Assembly: GCA_023416955.1 (NCBI GenBank)
Contig: JAEZGM010000038.1
Location: forward strand, 1 to 64,000
Reading direction: 5' to 3'
Source: Bacillota bacterium
GTDB taxonomy: Bacteria; Bacillota; Clostridia; Oscillospirales; Acutalibacteraceae
Length of the DNA: 64,000 bases
The stretch's first letter is position 1, and each line of letters begins with the position of its first letter. Position numbers and translations under genes: made by a program. Positions 31,953 through 39,872 of the stretch are shown in pieces. The notes below the pieces were generated by a model. The model was not told the origin of the DNA and searched no databases. It saw only the letters and a program-made list of their open reading frames with translations.

Positions 31953-32684
31953 GTGAGTAAAATGGAAGTGAACACACGAATCAGGGAACTGGCAAAGAAA
32001 CTGACGGACTTATGGCTGAGGTTTGGCCTTGGGGGCGACATCCATTATATCAATGGACCGGAAACGCTTCCTCCGCCGCTGACCCGGCAGGAGGAAGAGA
32101 GGGTAATGCAGAACATCCTTGATGATGTTCCGAACGCGCGGGAGCCGCTCATTACCCACAACCTCCGTCTGGTCGTCTACATTGCAAAAAAATTTGAGTC
32201 GAGCAGCGCCAGCGTGGAGGACTTGATTTCAATCGGAACAATCGGGCTGATCAAAGCAGTCAACACATTCTGCCCGGAGCGAAACATCAAGCTGGCAACC
32301 TACGCTTCCCGATGTATCGAAAATGAAATACTGATGTACCTTCGAAAAAGTTCACAGCTGAAAAATGAAATTTCCATAGACGATCCATTGAACGTCGATT
32401 GGGACGGCAATGAATTGCTTCTTTCCGATATTCTTGGCAGTGATCAGGACACGGTGAACCACGACATAGAACAGGAGGTGGAACGCGATCTGCTGCTCAG
32501 CGCGGTCTCGCACCTTGCGCCGCGTGAGCGGGAAATTATGGAGCTTCGGTTTGGACTGAACAATACCAAGGAACATACACAAAAGGAAGTAGCGGATGCG
32601 CTGGGAATTTCACAGTCCTACATATCCCGGCTGGAAAAACGTATCATTGAGCGTTTGAAAAAAGATCTGGAAAGGGTAAGCTAG
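31953..32684 (+). CDS. sigE: RNA polymerase sporulation sigma factor E (pro-sigma-E)
   Basis: 243-residue mother-cell sigma factor. The first about 30 residues form an amphipathic pro-sequence (RELAKKLTDLWLRFGLGGD) ended by the INGPETLPPPL cleavage-proximal region, as in Bacillus. Region 2 includes NLRLVVYIAKKFE and IGTIGLIKAVNTF; region 4 ends with the helix-turn-helix GISQSYISRLEKRI. GTG 31953 has AAAAGGGAAAG at good spacing; ATG 31962 is the alternative. In most sporeformers sigG follows directly; here about 2.25 kb with two minus-strand genes and a mobile repeat intervene. Confidence 0.97.
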   Translation: MSKMEVNTRIRELAKKLTDLWLRFGLGGDIHYINGPETLPPPLTRQEEERVMQNILDDVPNAREPLITHNLRLVVYIAKKFESSSASVEDLISIGTIGLIKAVNTFCPERNIKLATYASRCIENEILMYLRKSSQLKNEISIDDPLNVDWDGNELLLSDILGSDQDTVNHDIEQEVERDLLLSAVSHLAPREREIMELRFGLNNTKEHTQKEVADALGISQSYISRLEKRIIERLKKDLERVS

Positions 32685-32743
32685 CACAAAATAAATATTT
32701 TGTATAATATATTTATTAAAATACATAAGCAGTATGGGGAAGA

Positions 32744-32814
32744 TATAGTCAGTTAATTTGAAAACAGAACCAATCTCTATTTTCTTGGATGTTTTCTAAA
32801 GTTGACTGACTATA
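32744..32814 (-). mobile_element. 71-bp MITE-like element, copy 4
   Basis: Begins TATAGTCAGTTAATTTGAAA and ends GACTGACTATA; perfect 10-bp ends apart from one internal change. Orientation as copy 3. It lies 59 nt after the sigE stop and before the terminator at 32866, thus in the sigE 3' untranslated region. Confidence 0.8.
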
Positions 32815-32865
32815 AAAAGTGAAAGCAAAGTCGATGCTTTCATAATAATTGAAATATTACCATAT

Positions 32866-32909
32866 AACCAGACAGCCAATGCCTTCAAAGCATTAGCTGT
32901 CTGGTTTTT
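32866..32909 (+). terminator. Terminator of the spoIIGA-sigE operon
   Basis: AACCAGACAGC (32866-32876) pairs perfectly with GCTGTCTGGTT (32896-32906); inner AATGC/GCATT pairing extends it; TTTTT follows. Convergent minus-strand genes end just to the right. Confidence 0.85.
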
Positions 32910-32915
32910 ACAGTT

Positions 32916-33404
32916 TTAAGCATATTGCAAAATAACCCGATATGATTCGATTAAGCGTTCGAGGTTGTAGTAACGGCAGTTCGCCGGGCTGGTGGAGGGC
33001 AGCGCAACAGCCGGGCCGGCACTGCGACTGCAAAAGCGTTGATACAGTGAAGCCGCCTTCGCTCCAGTTGTAAATATTTTCGAGATGTTGGTCTGCCGCA
33101 GCAGCCTGGTAATATCGTTCGGCACCGGGTCTTTGATGCTGCAGTCGTCAGCGCCCTCAATACGGCAGCTTTGCAGAACGTCCCAGAGCGCGATGTGATG
33201 CCGCAGAACAAACGCGGTTTTCTCTTCTGTGGATTGGGGCAGCACATCTTCGTAAAGTGCGGAAAGAACGCGCCAAAACCGGTTTTGCGGATGAGAATAA
33301 TAAAAGCCCAGTTCACGGGATTTCGGGGAGGGCATTGTTCCCAGAATCAGAATTTTTGAGTTTTGATCGTAAACAGAGGAAAGGGTATGCTCAATATATT
33401 CCAT
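32916..33404 (-). CDS. DNA-deoxyinosine (hypoxanthine) glycosylase, UDG superfamily
   Basis: 162-residue enzyme of the uracil-DNA glycosylase superfamily, family 6 (hypoxanthine-DNA glycosylase). The active-site motif 1 is in ILILGTMPSPKSRELGFYY with HPQNRFWRVL after it, and motif 2 is LPSTSPAN near the C terminus. It removes deaminated adenine (hypoxanthine) from DNA. Length is normal for the family. It follows cca on the minus strand with a one-base gap, so both share a transcript. A plain Mug assignment is a weaker alternative. Confidence 0.88.
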   Translation of the reverse strand: MEYIEHTLSSVYDQNSKILILGTMPSPKSRELGFYYSHPQNRFWRVLSALYEDVLPQSTEEKTAFVLRHHIALWDVLQSCRIEGADDCSIKDPVPNDITRLLRQTNISKIFTTGAKAASLYQRFCSRSAGPAVALPSTSPANCRYYNLERLIESYRVILQYA

Positions 33405-33405
33405 T

Positions 33406-34740
33406 CTATTTGTTCCTTATCTCTTCGGCGCGCCGCAGCAGATCTTCCCGCCGATTTGCGCGGGCACCCTCCATAACTTCTTTTAAAAGAGCGGTCAAAA
33501 TTCTGCCGATTTCGGGGCCGGGAGGAATCCCAAGCGCGATTAGATCTGCGCCGTTAATCTGAAGATCTTTTAAAGAAAAGCAGGCTCTTTGTCCGATGAT
33601 TTGTTCCAGCATCGCTTTTGCCGTTTTCAGCTCGCCGATTCTGTCCAGATAAACGGGATTCTGCGCGTGAATATCGGCCTGCTTGATTTGAAACAGCAGA
33701 CGTACGTTTTCTTCGCCGAACTGATTCAGCCGCCGCAGTAAAATGTGCTCGTCGGCGGGAAGGGAAATATCGTGGTGCTCCACAAGGAGCGTGATTTGCC
33801 GCGCAGATGCATTGTCAAAGCGAAGCCGATCGAGAATATTTTTCGTGATTTCCCGGCTTTTGGAACCGTGCCCGTAAAAGTGCCCGACGCTGTTTTCATC
33901 CTGTGAGTAGCTGGCCGGTTTCCCAATATCGTGCAGCAGAACCGCAAGGCGCAGAACAGGGGTTGGAGGCGTAAATTCCAAGGCTTTCAGTGTATGCTCC
34001 CAAACGTCATAAACATGATGCGGGTTATTCTGCGGGAAGTTCACCATGGCGTTTATTTCCGGCAGAAAACGGCCGATGACAGGCTGATATTCACGTAGCA
34101 CCTGCACGGCGTTCTTCCCGCAAAGCAGTTTCACAAATTCTGTGCGAATCCGTTCCTTCGCAATCAAATCCAGCAACGCGGCATTACATAGGATGCTTTC
34201 GGATGTATCCGGCTCAATGCTGAATCCCAGCGTGGAAGAAAAACGAAGCGCGCGCAGAATACGCAGGCCGTCCTCCTGAAAACGCCGATCGGGCTCGCCG
34301 ACACAGCGAATTCTTTGGCGAAGAATGTCTTTCATACCGCCGAAGCAGTCCACAATTCCCTTTCCCGGGTAATAAGCGAGGGCGTTGATCGTAAAATCCC
34401 TGCGGGCAAGGTCGCTTTCCAGATTTTCAGTAAAAGTTACCGAGTCGGGGTGCCGTCCGTCCGTGTATGCTCCGTCAATGCGGAATGCGGTGACCTCAAC
34501 CGGGGTATGGTCTGCCAGCACGGTAAGAGTGCCGTGCCTGATGCCTGTTTCAATCAACGGATACTGATTCAGTACCTGTTTCATTTCATCGGGCCGTGCG
34601 GCTGTGGTAACATCCCAGTCGTTCGGCTCAAAGCCCATGATGCTGTCACGCACACATCCGCCCACCACATAGGAATCGTATCCGGCATCCGTCAGCTCAT
34701 TCAGTACGGCTTGGACAGGTTCAGGTATATGGATTTCCAT
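33406..34740 (-). CDS. cca: CCA tRNA nucleotidyltransferase, HD-domain type
   Basis: 444-residue class II nucleotidyltransferase that builds or repairs the CCA end of tRNA. The head has YVVGGCVRDSIMG and the metal-binding DWD at residues 41-43; RRDFTINALAY and the RFQEDGLRILRALRF motif follow. An HD domain with LLHDIGKPA and HFYGHGSKS lies in the C-terminal half. Divergently transcribed from sigG; own promoter at 34817-34846 and a perfect palindrome in its leader. The location between sigE and sigG is unusual. Confidence 0.95.
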   Translation of the reverse strand: MEIHIPEPVQAVLNELTDAGYDSYVVGGCVRDSIMGFEPNDWDVTTAARPDEMKQVLNQYPLIETGIRHGTLTVLADHTPVEVTAFRIDGAYTDGRHPDSVTFTENLESDLARRDFTINALAYYPGKGIVDCFGGMKDILRQRIRCVGEPDRRFQEDGLRILRALRFSSTLGFSIEPDTSESILCNAALLDLIAKERIRTEFVKLLCGKNAVQVLREYQPVIGRFLPEINAMVNFPQNNPHHVYDVWEHTLKALEFTPPTPVLRLAVLLHDIGKPASYSQDENSVGHFYGHGSKSREITKNILDRLRFDNASARQITLLVEHHDISLPADEHILLRRLNQFGEENVRLLFQIKQADIHAQNPVYLDRIGELKTAKAMLEQIIGQRACFSLKDLQINGADLIALGIPPGPEIGRILTALLKEVMEGARANRREDLLRRAEEIRNK

Positions 34741-34787
34741 GATCTCATTCCCCCCTCAATCAAACAAATTCTGTCCGTTTGCATCCT

Positions 34788-34806
34788 TTTTGGAAACTTT
34801 CCAAAA
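34788..34806. promoter_or_regulatory. Perfect 19-bp palindrome, candidate operator
   Basis: TTTTGGAAA-C-TTTCCAAAA: two perfect 9-bp arms around one base. It begins about 11 bp downstream of the cca -10 box, the usual place for a repressor site. One-base spacing argues against an RNA hairpin. The regulator is unknown. Confidence 0.5.
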
Positions 34807-34816
34807 TATTATTCCC

Positions 34817-34846
34817 AGTATACACTTTTTACAGTCGGAAAAGCAA
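34817..34846 (-). promoter_or_regulatory. Probable sigma-A promoter of cca
   Basis: On the minus strand: TTGCTT (34846-34841), 18-nt spacer, TATACT (34822-34817). Confidence 0.55.
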
Positions 34847-34878
34847 GAAGCGGCCCGTTCAATAAAAATTTTTCCTCT

Positions 34879-34908
34879 GCATGATACCTTATGTTCGTGG
34901 CAATACTG
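34879..34908 (+). promoter_or_regulatory. Candidate sigma-F promoter of sigG
   Basis: GCATG (34879-34883), 15-nt spacer, GGCAATACTG (34899-34908), which fits the sigma-F -10 pattern GGNNANANTR; the -35 is one base off GYATA and the spacer one short. sigG is transcribed by sigma-F in Bacillus. Confidence 0.45.
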
Positions 34909-34940
34909 TTACTGAATTACAGACATAGGGGGCGCGGAGT

Positions 34941-35711
34941 ATGCAGTATAACAAGGTTGAAATCTGTGGCGTAAATACATCGAAATTGAAGGTACTTACG
35001 GAAAAAGAAAAGATGGAATTGCTTCGCCGGATTAAAACCGGTGATATGTCCGCCCGCGATGAATTAATCAACGGGAATCTGCGCCTTGTCCTCAGTGTCA
35101 TACAGCGCTTTACCAACCGCGGGGAAAATTTGGACGACCTGTTTCAGGTAGGCGTGATTGGCCTGATTAAAGCAATCGACCATTTTGATACTGAACAGGG
35201 CGTGCGTTTTTCCACTTATGGGGTGCCGATGATTATCGGGGAGATCAGGCGCTATCTGCGTGACAATAACTCAATCCGCGTCAGTCGTTCCCTGCGTGAT
35301 ACCGCGTACAAGGCTATGCAGATCAAAGAAAAAATGACTTCGGAAAATAACCGTGAGCCGACAATTGAAGAAATTGCGAAGGAACTGAACCTGCCGCGTG
35401 AGGACGTTGTACTTGCGCTGGAATCCATTGTGGAGCCGGTTTCTCTGTATGAACCCGTTTTTTCCGACGGGGGAGATACCATTTATGTGATGGATCAGGT
35501 CGGCGACAACAACGATGATTCCAATTGGTTGGATGAGATTGCGCTGAAAGAAGCAATCAAGGATTTGAACAGCCGTGAAAAACGAATTCTTTCCATGCGC
35601 TTTTTTCAGGGAAAAACGCAAATGGAGGTCGCTTCGGAAATAGGAATCAGCCAGGCGCAGGTTTCGCGCCTTGAAAAGGCCGCGCTCGATAAAATCAAGA
35701 AGGACATTTAG
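34941..35711 (+). CDS. sigG: RNA polymerase sporulation sigma factor G
   Basis: 256-residue late forespore sigma factor. The N terminus NKVEICGVNTSKL, the region 2 segments NLRLVLSVIQRF and DDLFQVGVIGLIKAIDHF, the IGEIRRYLRDNN motif, and the region 4 helix-turn-helix EIGISQAQVSRLEKAA match B. subtilis SigG closely. The site GGGGGCGCGGAG precedes ATG 34941. It is not contiguous with sigE, being separated by the cca-glycosylase pair. Confidence 0.97.
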   Translation: MQYNKVEICGVNTSKLKVLTEKEKMELLRRIKTGDMSARDELINGNLRLVLSVIQRFTNRGENLDDLFQVGVIGLIKAIDHFDTEQGVRFSTYGVPMIIGEIRRYLRDNNSIRVSRSLRDTAYKAMQIKEKMTSENNREPTIEEIAKELNLPREDVVLALESIVEPVSLYEPVFSDGGDTIYVMDQVGDNNDDSNWLDEIALKEAIKDLNSREKRILSMRFFQGKTQMEVASEIGISQAQVSRLEKAALDKIKKDI

Positions 35712-35804
35712 GTCTTGCCCATCAAATTTTAAGATAATCTTCATGTAGCCGTCACATAGCAAAATTATAATAAGCGCTGCAATAGATAAATGGAGGGACT
35801 CACT

Positions 35805-37988
35805 ATGCAGCGCAAAATAAAAAACAACTACCATATTATTGCCTTGGCTTTCATTGGAATACTGTCGTTCGGACTGAATTTCTACGCAATCTCCAATTAC
35901 GGAACGGGCAATGAGTATTACGCGGCGAGCGTTAAAAGCATGACGCAAAGCTTTTCCAACTTCTTTTTTGTATCGTTTGACCCGGCGGGCATGGTTTCCG
36001 TTGACAAACCGCCTCTCGGGCTCTGGATGCAGGCGATTTCAGTACTGATTTTCGGGTACCACGGCTGGGCGATGCTGCTGCCGCAGGCATTGGCAGGAAC
36101 AGCTTCCTGCCTTTTAATTTATGATTTAACAGCAAAATGGTTCGGCAGACCGGCAGGCCTGATTTCTTCATTGGTTTTCGCCTTAACGCCCGTTGTCGTG
36201 GTGGTTTCCCGCAACAACACCATGGATATGCAGCTGATCTTCGTGTTGCTGCTCTCCACATGGTTTCTGTTCAAGTCCATTGAAAGTGGGAAGCGGTACT
36301 GGCTCTTTCTCACCGCGCTGTTTGTCGGGCTTGGCTTCAACATCAAAATGCTGCAGGCCTATATGATATTGCCGGCAATTGTCATTACCTATCTTATTTT
36401 TGCGAAGGGCAAATTTTCAAAAAAACTTCTTGCGGGTATAATCAGCGTTGTAATCATGCTGGGTATTTCCTTTTCATGGGTGGTCGCGGTAGAACTGACT
36501 CCCTCGACAAACAGACCTTATGTGGACAGCACGAGTACCAACTCAATGCTGGAATTGATTACGGGTCATAACGGAACAGAACGCCTGTTTGGTCAGGAAA
36601 GCGGCGGATTCGGCGGCGGTTCGCAGTGGGGAGGGACGCGCGACGGTTCCGGCAGAACTGCGGCCAATTCCGGTGATTCCACGCAGAACAATTCCGCATC
36701 CGGAGCAGAAAACGATGCTGTGAGCAGTGCAACGGTTCCGTCGGACAATTCCGGTTCAGGTACCCAGCCTGATGGTAATACACCCGGAAATAACCAAGAC
36801 GGAACACCCCCTCAGATAAACGAAGATAACAATGGAACTGCGCCGCAGATGCCCGGGAATTCCGACGGAAGCATCGGAGCGCAGTCTGACGGGAACCGCC
36901 CTGACTTCAACAGGCAGGGCGGGGCGATGGGCGGAGGCGGAATGGGGTCATCCGAGATTGGCTCCGCTTCTCCTTTCAGACTATGGAGCTCCAATTTGTA
37001 CGGTCAAAGCTCCTGGCTTCTGCTTTTTGCACTCTTGAGTATTTTCGGCTGCTTCAGCAAGGCAGCTTTCCGTAAAAAAGAGATGAACCAGGGCGTTCTC
37101 CTTTATTGGGCGCTGTGGTTGGTTACGATGATCGGATTTTTCAGCTTCGCGGGATTCTATCATCGGTATTATCTCAGCATGATTGCCCCCGCAATCGCGG
37201 TGCTCAGCGGCGTCGGCATTGTGACAATGGTTCGCAGTTTCAGACACTGGAAGGAAAACCAAGACCGGAAAGGCTACGTTCGTCCGATATTCCTGCTCCT
37301 TTCACTGTTTGCAAATATTGCGCTGGAAATCAACTGTGTATTGCGTTACGACAATCTGCCGGTCTGGGTGCTGCCCGTAACCATTGCTGCCGCGGCTGTC
37401 GGTATACTTTCGGTCATTGTTTTCCTCATCAATCCGAAACGCGCGGCGCTGATTCTTTCAACGGCGGCGCTGATGGTTTCCGCACTGGCGGCTCCGCTGT
37501 ATTGGGCGCTGACTCCGGTGCTGTATGTGCCGAACTCAACGATGCCTTACGCCGGGCCTGAGCTAGCCAGTGGCGGCGGAAATTTTGGCGGCAGTCGGAA
37601 TGACGGCGAACAGACTTCTTCCAGCGGATTGGAACAGTATCTGGTCAAGAATTACAAAGAAGGCAGCTTCCTCGTCGTTTCGCAGCGCTCGAGCACGGTT
37701 GCGCAGTTTATTATCGATACCGGACTGCCCTGCTACGCTTACGGCGGTTTCCTCGGTTCAGACAATTCGCTGACGCTGGATCAGTTAAAACAGTATGTAT
37801 CGGAAGGGAAAATCCGGTATTTCTTAGTGTCCGAACAGGGCGGGGGAAACAGTAGCTCCGAACTGATCAATTATGTAAAAGAAAATGCAACGCTGATTGA
37901 TTCGAGCGAATACAGCTCCGGTACGTCGTCCAATTTACAGCGGGGCGGCATGGGCGGTTCTGCAGGATCACTCTATCTGTTCAAATAA
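35805..37988 (+). CDS. GT39/ArnT-like membrane glycosyltransferase with low-complexity insert
   Basis: 727-residue polytopic protein of the dolichyl-phosphate-mannose/ArnT-type glycosyltransferase superfamily (PMT_2), which transfers sugars from lipid carriers to acceptors outside the membrane. Eight or more helices are seen in the first 235 residues; SVDKPPLGLWMQ and SRNNTMDMQLIF are typical luminal and helix motifs. Residues about 255-395 are a Gly/Asn/Ser/Gln-rich, low-complexity insertion (GGFGGG, GGGGMG) between two halves. The C-terminal extracytoplasmic part (560-725) has a compact fold-like sequence and another Gly-rich tail. ATG 35805 lies after GGAGGGA. Acceptor and sugar are unknown. 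Confidence 0.85.
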   Translation: MQRKIKNNYHIIALAFIGILSFGLNFYAISNYGTGNEYYAASVKSMTQSFSNFFFVSFDPAGMVSVDKPPLGLWMQAISVLIFGYHGWAMLLPQALAGTASCLLIYDLTAKWFGRPAGLISSLVFALTPVVVVVSRNNTMDMQLIFVLLLSTWFLFKSIESGKRYWLFLTALFVGLGFNIKMLQAYMILPAIVITYLIFAKGKFSKKLLAGIISVVIMLGISFSWVVAVELTPSTNRPYVDSTSTNSMLELITGHNGTERLFGQESGGFGGGSQWGGTRDGSGRTAANSGDSTQNNSASGAENDAVSSATVPSDNSGSGTQPDGNTPGNNQDGTPPQINEDNNGTAPQMPGNSDGSIGAQSDGNRPDFNRQGGAMGGGGMGSSEIGSASPFRLWSSNLYGQSSWLLLFALLSIFGCFSKAAFRKKEMNQGVLLYWALWLVTMIGFFSFAGFYHRYYLSMIAPAIAVLSGVGIVTMVRSFRHWKENQDRKGYVRPIFLLLSLFANIALEINCVLRYDNLPVWVLPVTIAAAAVGILSVIVFLINPKRAALILSTAALMVSALAAPLYWALTPVLYVPNSTMPYAGPELASGGGNFGGSRNDGEQTSSSGLEQYLVKNYKEGSFLVVSQRSSTVAQFIIDTGLPCYAYGGFLGSDNSLTLDQLKQYVSEGKIRYFLVSEQGGGNSSSELINYVKENATLIDSSEYSSGTSSNLQRGGMGGSAGSLYLFK

Positions 37989-37989
37989 C

Positions 37990-38039
37990 AAAGAAGGTGT
38001 TGGCAAATGGATTTTCATCCATTTGCCAACACCTTCTTT
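37990..38039. terminator. 23-bp perfect hairpin, bidirectional terminator
   Basis: 37990-38012 and 38017-38039 are perfect inverted repeats with a 4-nt loop, ending in T runs on both strands. It separates the convergent glycosyltransferase and pyrophosphatase genes. Confidence 0.9.
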
Positions 38040-38049
38040 ATGAAGCTCA

Positions 38050-38580
38050 TTATCTGCAGTATTTTTCCAGATAGGTATCCATGGACTGTTCTATGATTTG
38101 CTTTGCTTCCTCGTTGCCTTTCACATCGTCAATTGCGGTGTCTTTGCCTTCCAGCTGCTTGTAAACCGAAAAGAAATGGGACATTTCGTCGAAAATATGT
38201 TTTGGAAGGTCGCTGATGTCACTATAACCGTTGTATGTGGGGTCATTGAACGGGATCGCAATGATTTTTTCGTCCTTCATGCCGGAATCCACCATCGAAA
38301 TCACGCCGATCGGGTAGCACCGCACCAGGGACAAAGGCTGGATATCTTCCGAACAAAGCACAAGAACGTCCAGCGGGTCGTTGTCGCTGGCATATGTGCG
38401 CGGGATAAACCCGTAGTTTGCCGGGTAGTGGGTGGATGTATAAAGAATACGGTCCAGTATCAGCAGGCCGGTCTCCTTATCCAATTCATATTTTAATTTG
38501 CTTCCCTTGGTGATTTCAATTACAGCGCAGAAATCAGTTGGTTTAATTCTCTTTGGGGAAATCTCGTGCCAAATGTTCAT
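38050..38580 (-). CDS. ppa: Soluble inorganic pyrophosphatase (family I)
   Basis: 176-residue family I pyrophosphatase that hydrolyses PPi and so drives biosynthesis forward. The metal-binding signature DNDPLDVLVL is clear, with HYPANYGFIPRT before it and KDEKIIAIPFNDP after it. Many Firmicutes use the family II enzyme (PpaC); the family I type here is in line with some clostridia. A good site (GGAGGTTAAGC) precedes the ATG on the minus strand, and the gene has its own promoter at 38620-38648. Confidence 0.96.
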   Translation of the reverse strand: MNIWHEISPKRIKPTDFCAVIEITKGSKLKYELDKETGLLILDRILYTSTHYPANYGFIPRTYASDNDPLDVLVLCSEDIQPLSLVRCYPIGVISMVDSGMKDEKIIAIPFNDPTYNGYSDISDLPKHIFDEMSHFFSVYKQLEGKDTAIDDVKGNEEAKQIIEQSMDTYLEKYCR

Positions 38581-38619
38581 GCTTAACCTCCATGGTGTAA
38601 TTAGTAATTATTTATTTTT

Positions 38620-38648
38620 ATTATACCTTTTTTTCACCTAACAATCAA
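38620..38648 (-). promoter_or_regulatory. Sigma-A promoter of ppa
   Basis: On the minus strand: TTGATT (38648-38643), 17-nt spacer, TATAAT (38625-38620), about 40 nt from the ATG. Confidence 0.75.
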
Positions 38649-38654
38649 ATCATG

Positions 38655-38681
38655 ATAATATTGTCACTCGGGTCATATAAT
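38655..38681 (+). promoter_or_regulatory. Candidate sigma-E promoter of ylmC
   Basis: ATA (38655-38657), 16-nt spacer, CATATAAT (38674-38681). This agrees with the sigma-E consensus (ATA-N16-18-CATAnnnT) and with the known sigma-E control of ymxH/ylmC-type genes. Confidence 0.5.
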
Positions 38682-38699
38682 CTATGAGGAGGTGGAAGC

Positions 38700-38984
38700 A
38701 TGGTCTGCAGAATTATTGACATGCGTCATAAGGAAGTAATCAATGTAAAGGACGGAACCCGCCTTGGCACGGTCTGTGACGTAGAAGTGGATACCACAAA
38801 CGCTAAAGTCCTTTCCATTGTCATTTACGGCCGGCTGCGCTGCTTCGGCCTGCTGGGCAGGGAAGATGATATCATCATAAAATGGCAGGATATTCAAATT
38901 ATTGGTGACGACACTATTCTGGTATGCTATAATACAGTTACACACTCCAAAAAACGCTCCCGCGGCTTTTTTGGAGGAAATTAA
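38700..38984 (+). CDS. YlmC/YmxH family sporulation protein (PRC-barrel)
   Basis: 94-residue PRC-barrel protein. The N-terminal CRIIDMRHKEVINVKDGTRL and the GREDDIIIKWQDIQIIGDDTILV segment match the YlmC/YmxH family found only in endospore formers; YmxH is expressed in the mother cell under sigma-E. GAGGAGGTGG precedes ATG 38700. A short basic tail (KKRSRGFFGGN) ends the protein. The exact role is unknown. It is divergent from ppa and lies before rpsB but has a separate, sporulation-type promoter. Confidence 0.9.
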   Translation: MVCRIIDMRHKEVINVKDGTRLGTVCDVEVDTTNAKVLSIVIYGRLRCFGLLGREDDIIIKWQDIQIIGDDTILVCYNTVTHSKKRSRGFFGGN

Positions 38985-38993
38985 GCGGAGGGC

Positions 38994-39022
38994 TTGTATT
39001 ATATCAATAATTATGATATAAT
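38994..39022 (+). promoter_or_regulatory. Sigma-A promoter of rpsB-tsf
   Basis: TTGTAT (38994-38999), 17-nt spacer, TATAAT (39017-39022). Start of transcription near 39029. Confidence 0.75.
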
Positions 39023-39029
39023 GTTCCCC

Positions 39030-39125
39030 GCAAAACACACGCCGATGCTATGACGGCTTGGTGCCCTGAAAAGGGTGTTCGTCTGTTTCAGCACGGCGGA
39101 GGAAAAACCAAGGAGGATTTATTAA
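39030..39125 (+). promoter_or_regulatory. Structured rpsB leader
   Basis: About 95-nt GC-rich leader with GCCG..CGGC and CCCTGAAAAGGG hairpins directly before the AAGGAGG site. Ribosomal protein S2 leaders are known to bind S2 in several bacteria; autoregulation here is inferred. Confidence 0.4.
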
Positions 39126-39872
39126 ATGGCAGTAGTATCTATGAAACAGCTCCTGGAGGCCGGTGTTCACTTCGGTCACCAAACCAGAAGATGGAACCCT
39201 AAAATGGCGGAATACATCTTCACAGAACGCAATGGTATTTATATCATTGACCTGCAGAAAACAGTTAAGAAACTGGAAGGCGCTTACAATTTCGTGCGTG
39301 ACCTTTCCATGGACGGCAAACCGGTTCTGTTTGTCGGCACGAAAAAGCAGGCTCAGGATTCCATTAAGGAAGAAGCCGAACGTGCAGGGGCATATTATGT
39401 TAACGCCCGTTGGTTAGGCGGTATGCTCACAAACTTCCGCACCATCCGCCGCAGAATTGACCGTTTGAATCAGCTGAAGCGTATGGAAGAAGACGGTACT
39501 TTTGAGCTTCTGCCGAAGAAGGAAGTTATTAAACTCCGTCTGGAAATTGAAAAGCTTGAGAAATTTCTGGGCGGCATTAAGGATATGAAGCAGCTTCCCG
39601 GCGCACTGTTCATCGTTGACCCGCGCAAGGAAAGAATTGCTGTTGCCGAAGCAAAGAAACTGGGTATTCCGATTGTTGCAATTGTCGATACAAACTGTGA
39701 CCCGGATGAAATTGATTATGTAATCCCCGGTAATGATGATGCGATCCGTGCTGTAAAGCTTATTTCTGCGACAATGGCGAACGCGATCATCGAAGGCAAA
39801 GAAGGCCAGATGGGTGCAGCCGCAGCAGAAGCGGAAGAAGAAAAGGTAAACGAAGAACAGACTGCTGAATAA
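39126..39872 (+). CDS. rpsB: 30S ribosomal protein S2
   Basis: 248-residue S2 of the small subunit. The signature starts MAVVSMKQLLEAGVHFGHQT-like, with RRWNPKMAEYIFTERNGIYIIDL, RWLGGMLTNFRTI and PRKERIAVAEAKKLGIPIVAI. The C-terminal 15 residues are acidic and variable. It has an excellent ribosome site (CCAAGGAGG) at ATG 39126 and is followed by tsf, as in nearly all bacteria. A hairpin spans the stop codon (GAACAGACTG/CAGTCTGTTC). Confidence 0.98.
   Translation: MAVVSMKQLLEAGVHFGHQTRRWNPKMAEYIFTERNGIYIIDLQKTVKKLEGAYNFVRDLSMDGKPVLFVGTKKQAQDSIKEEAERAGAYYVNARWLGGMLTNFRTIRRRIDRLNQLKRMEEDGTFELLPKKEVIKLRLEIEKLEKFLGGIKDMKQLPGALFIVDPRKERIAVAEAKKLGIPIVAIVDTNCDPDEIDYVIPGNDDAIRAVKLISATMANAIIEGKEGQMGAAAAEAEEEKVNEEQTAE

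Noticed and set aside
39030..39125. Riboswitch in the rpsB leader
   Set aside because: The hairpins fit a ribosomal protein leader better; no ligand-binding core of a known riboswitch class is seen.
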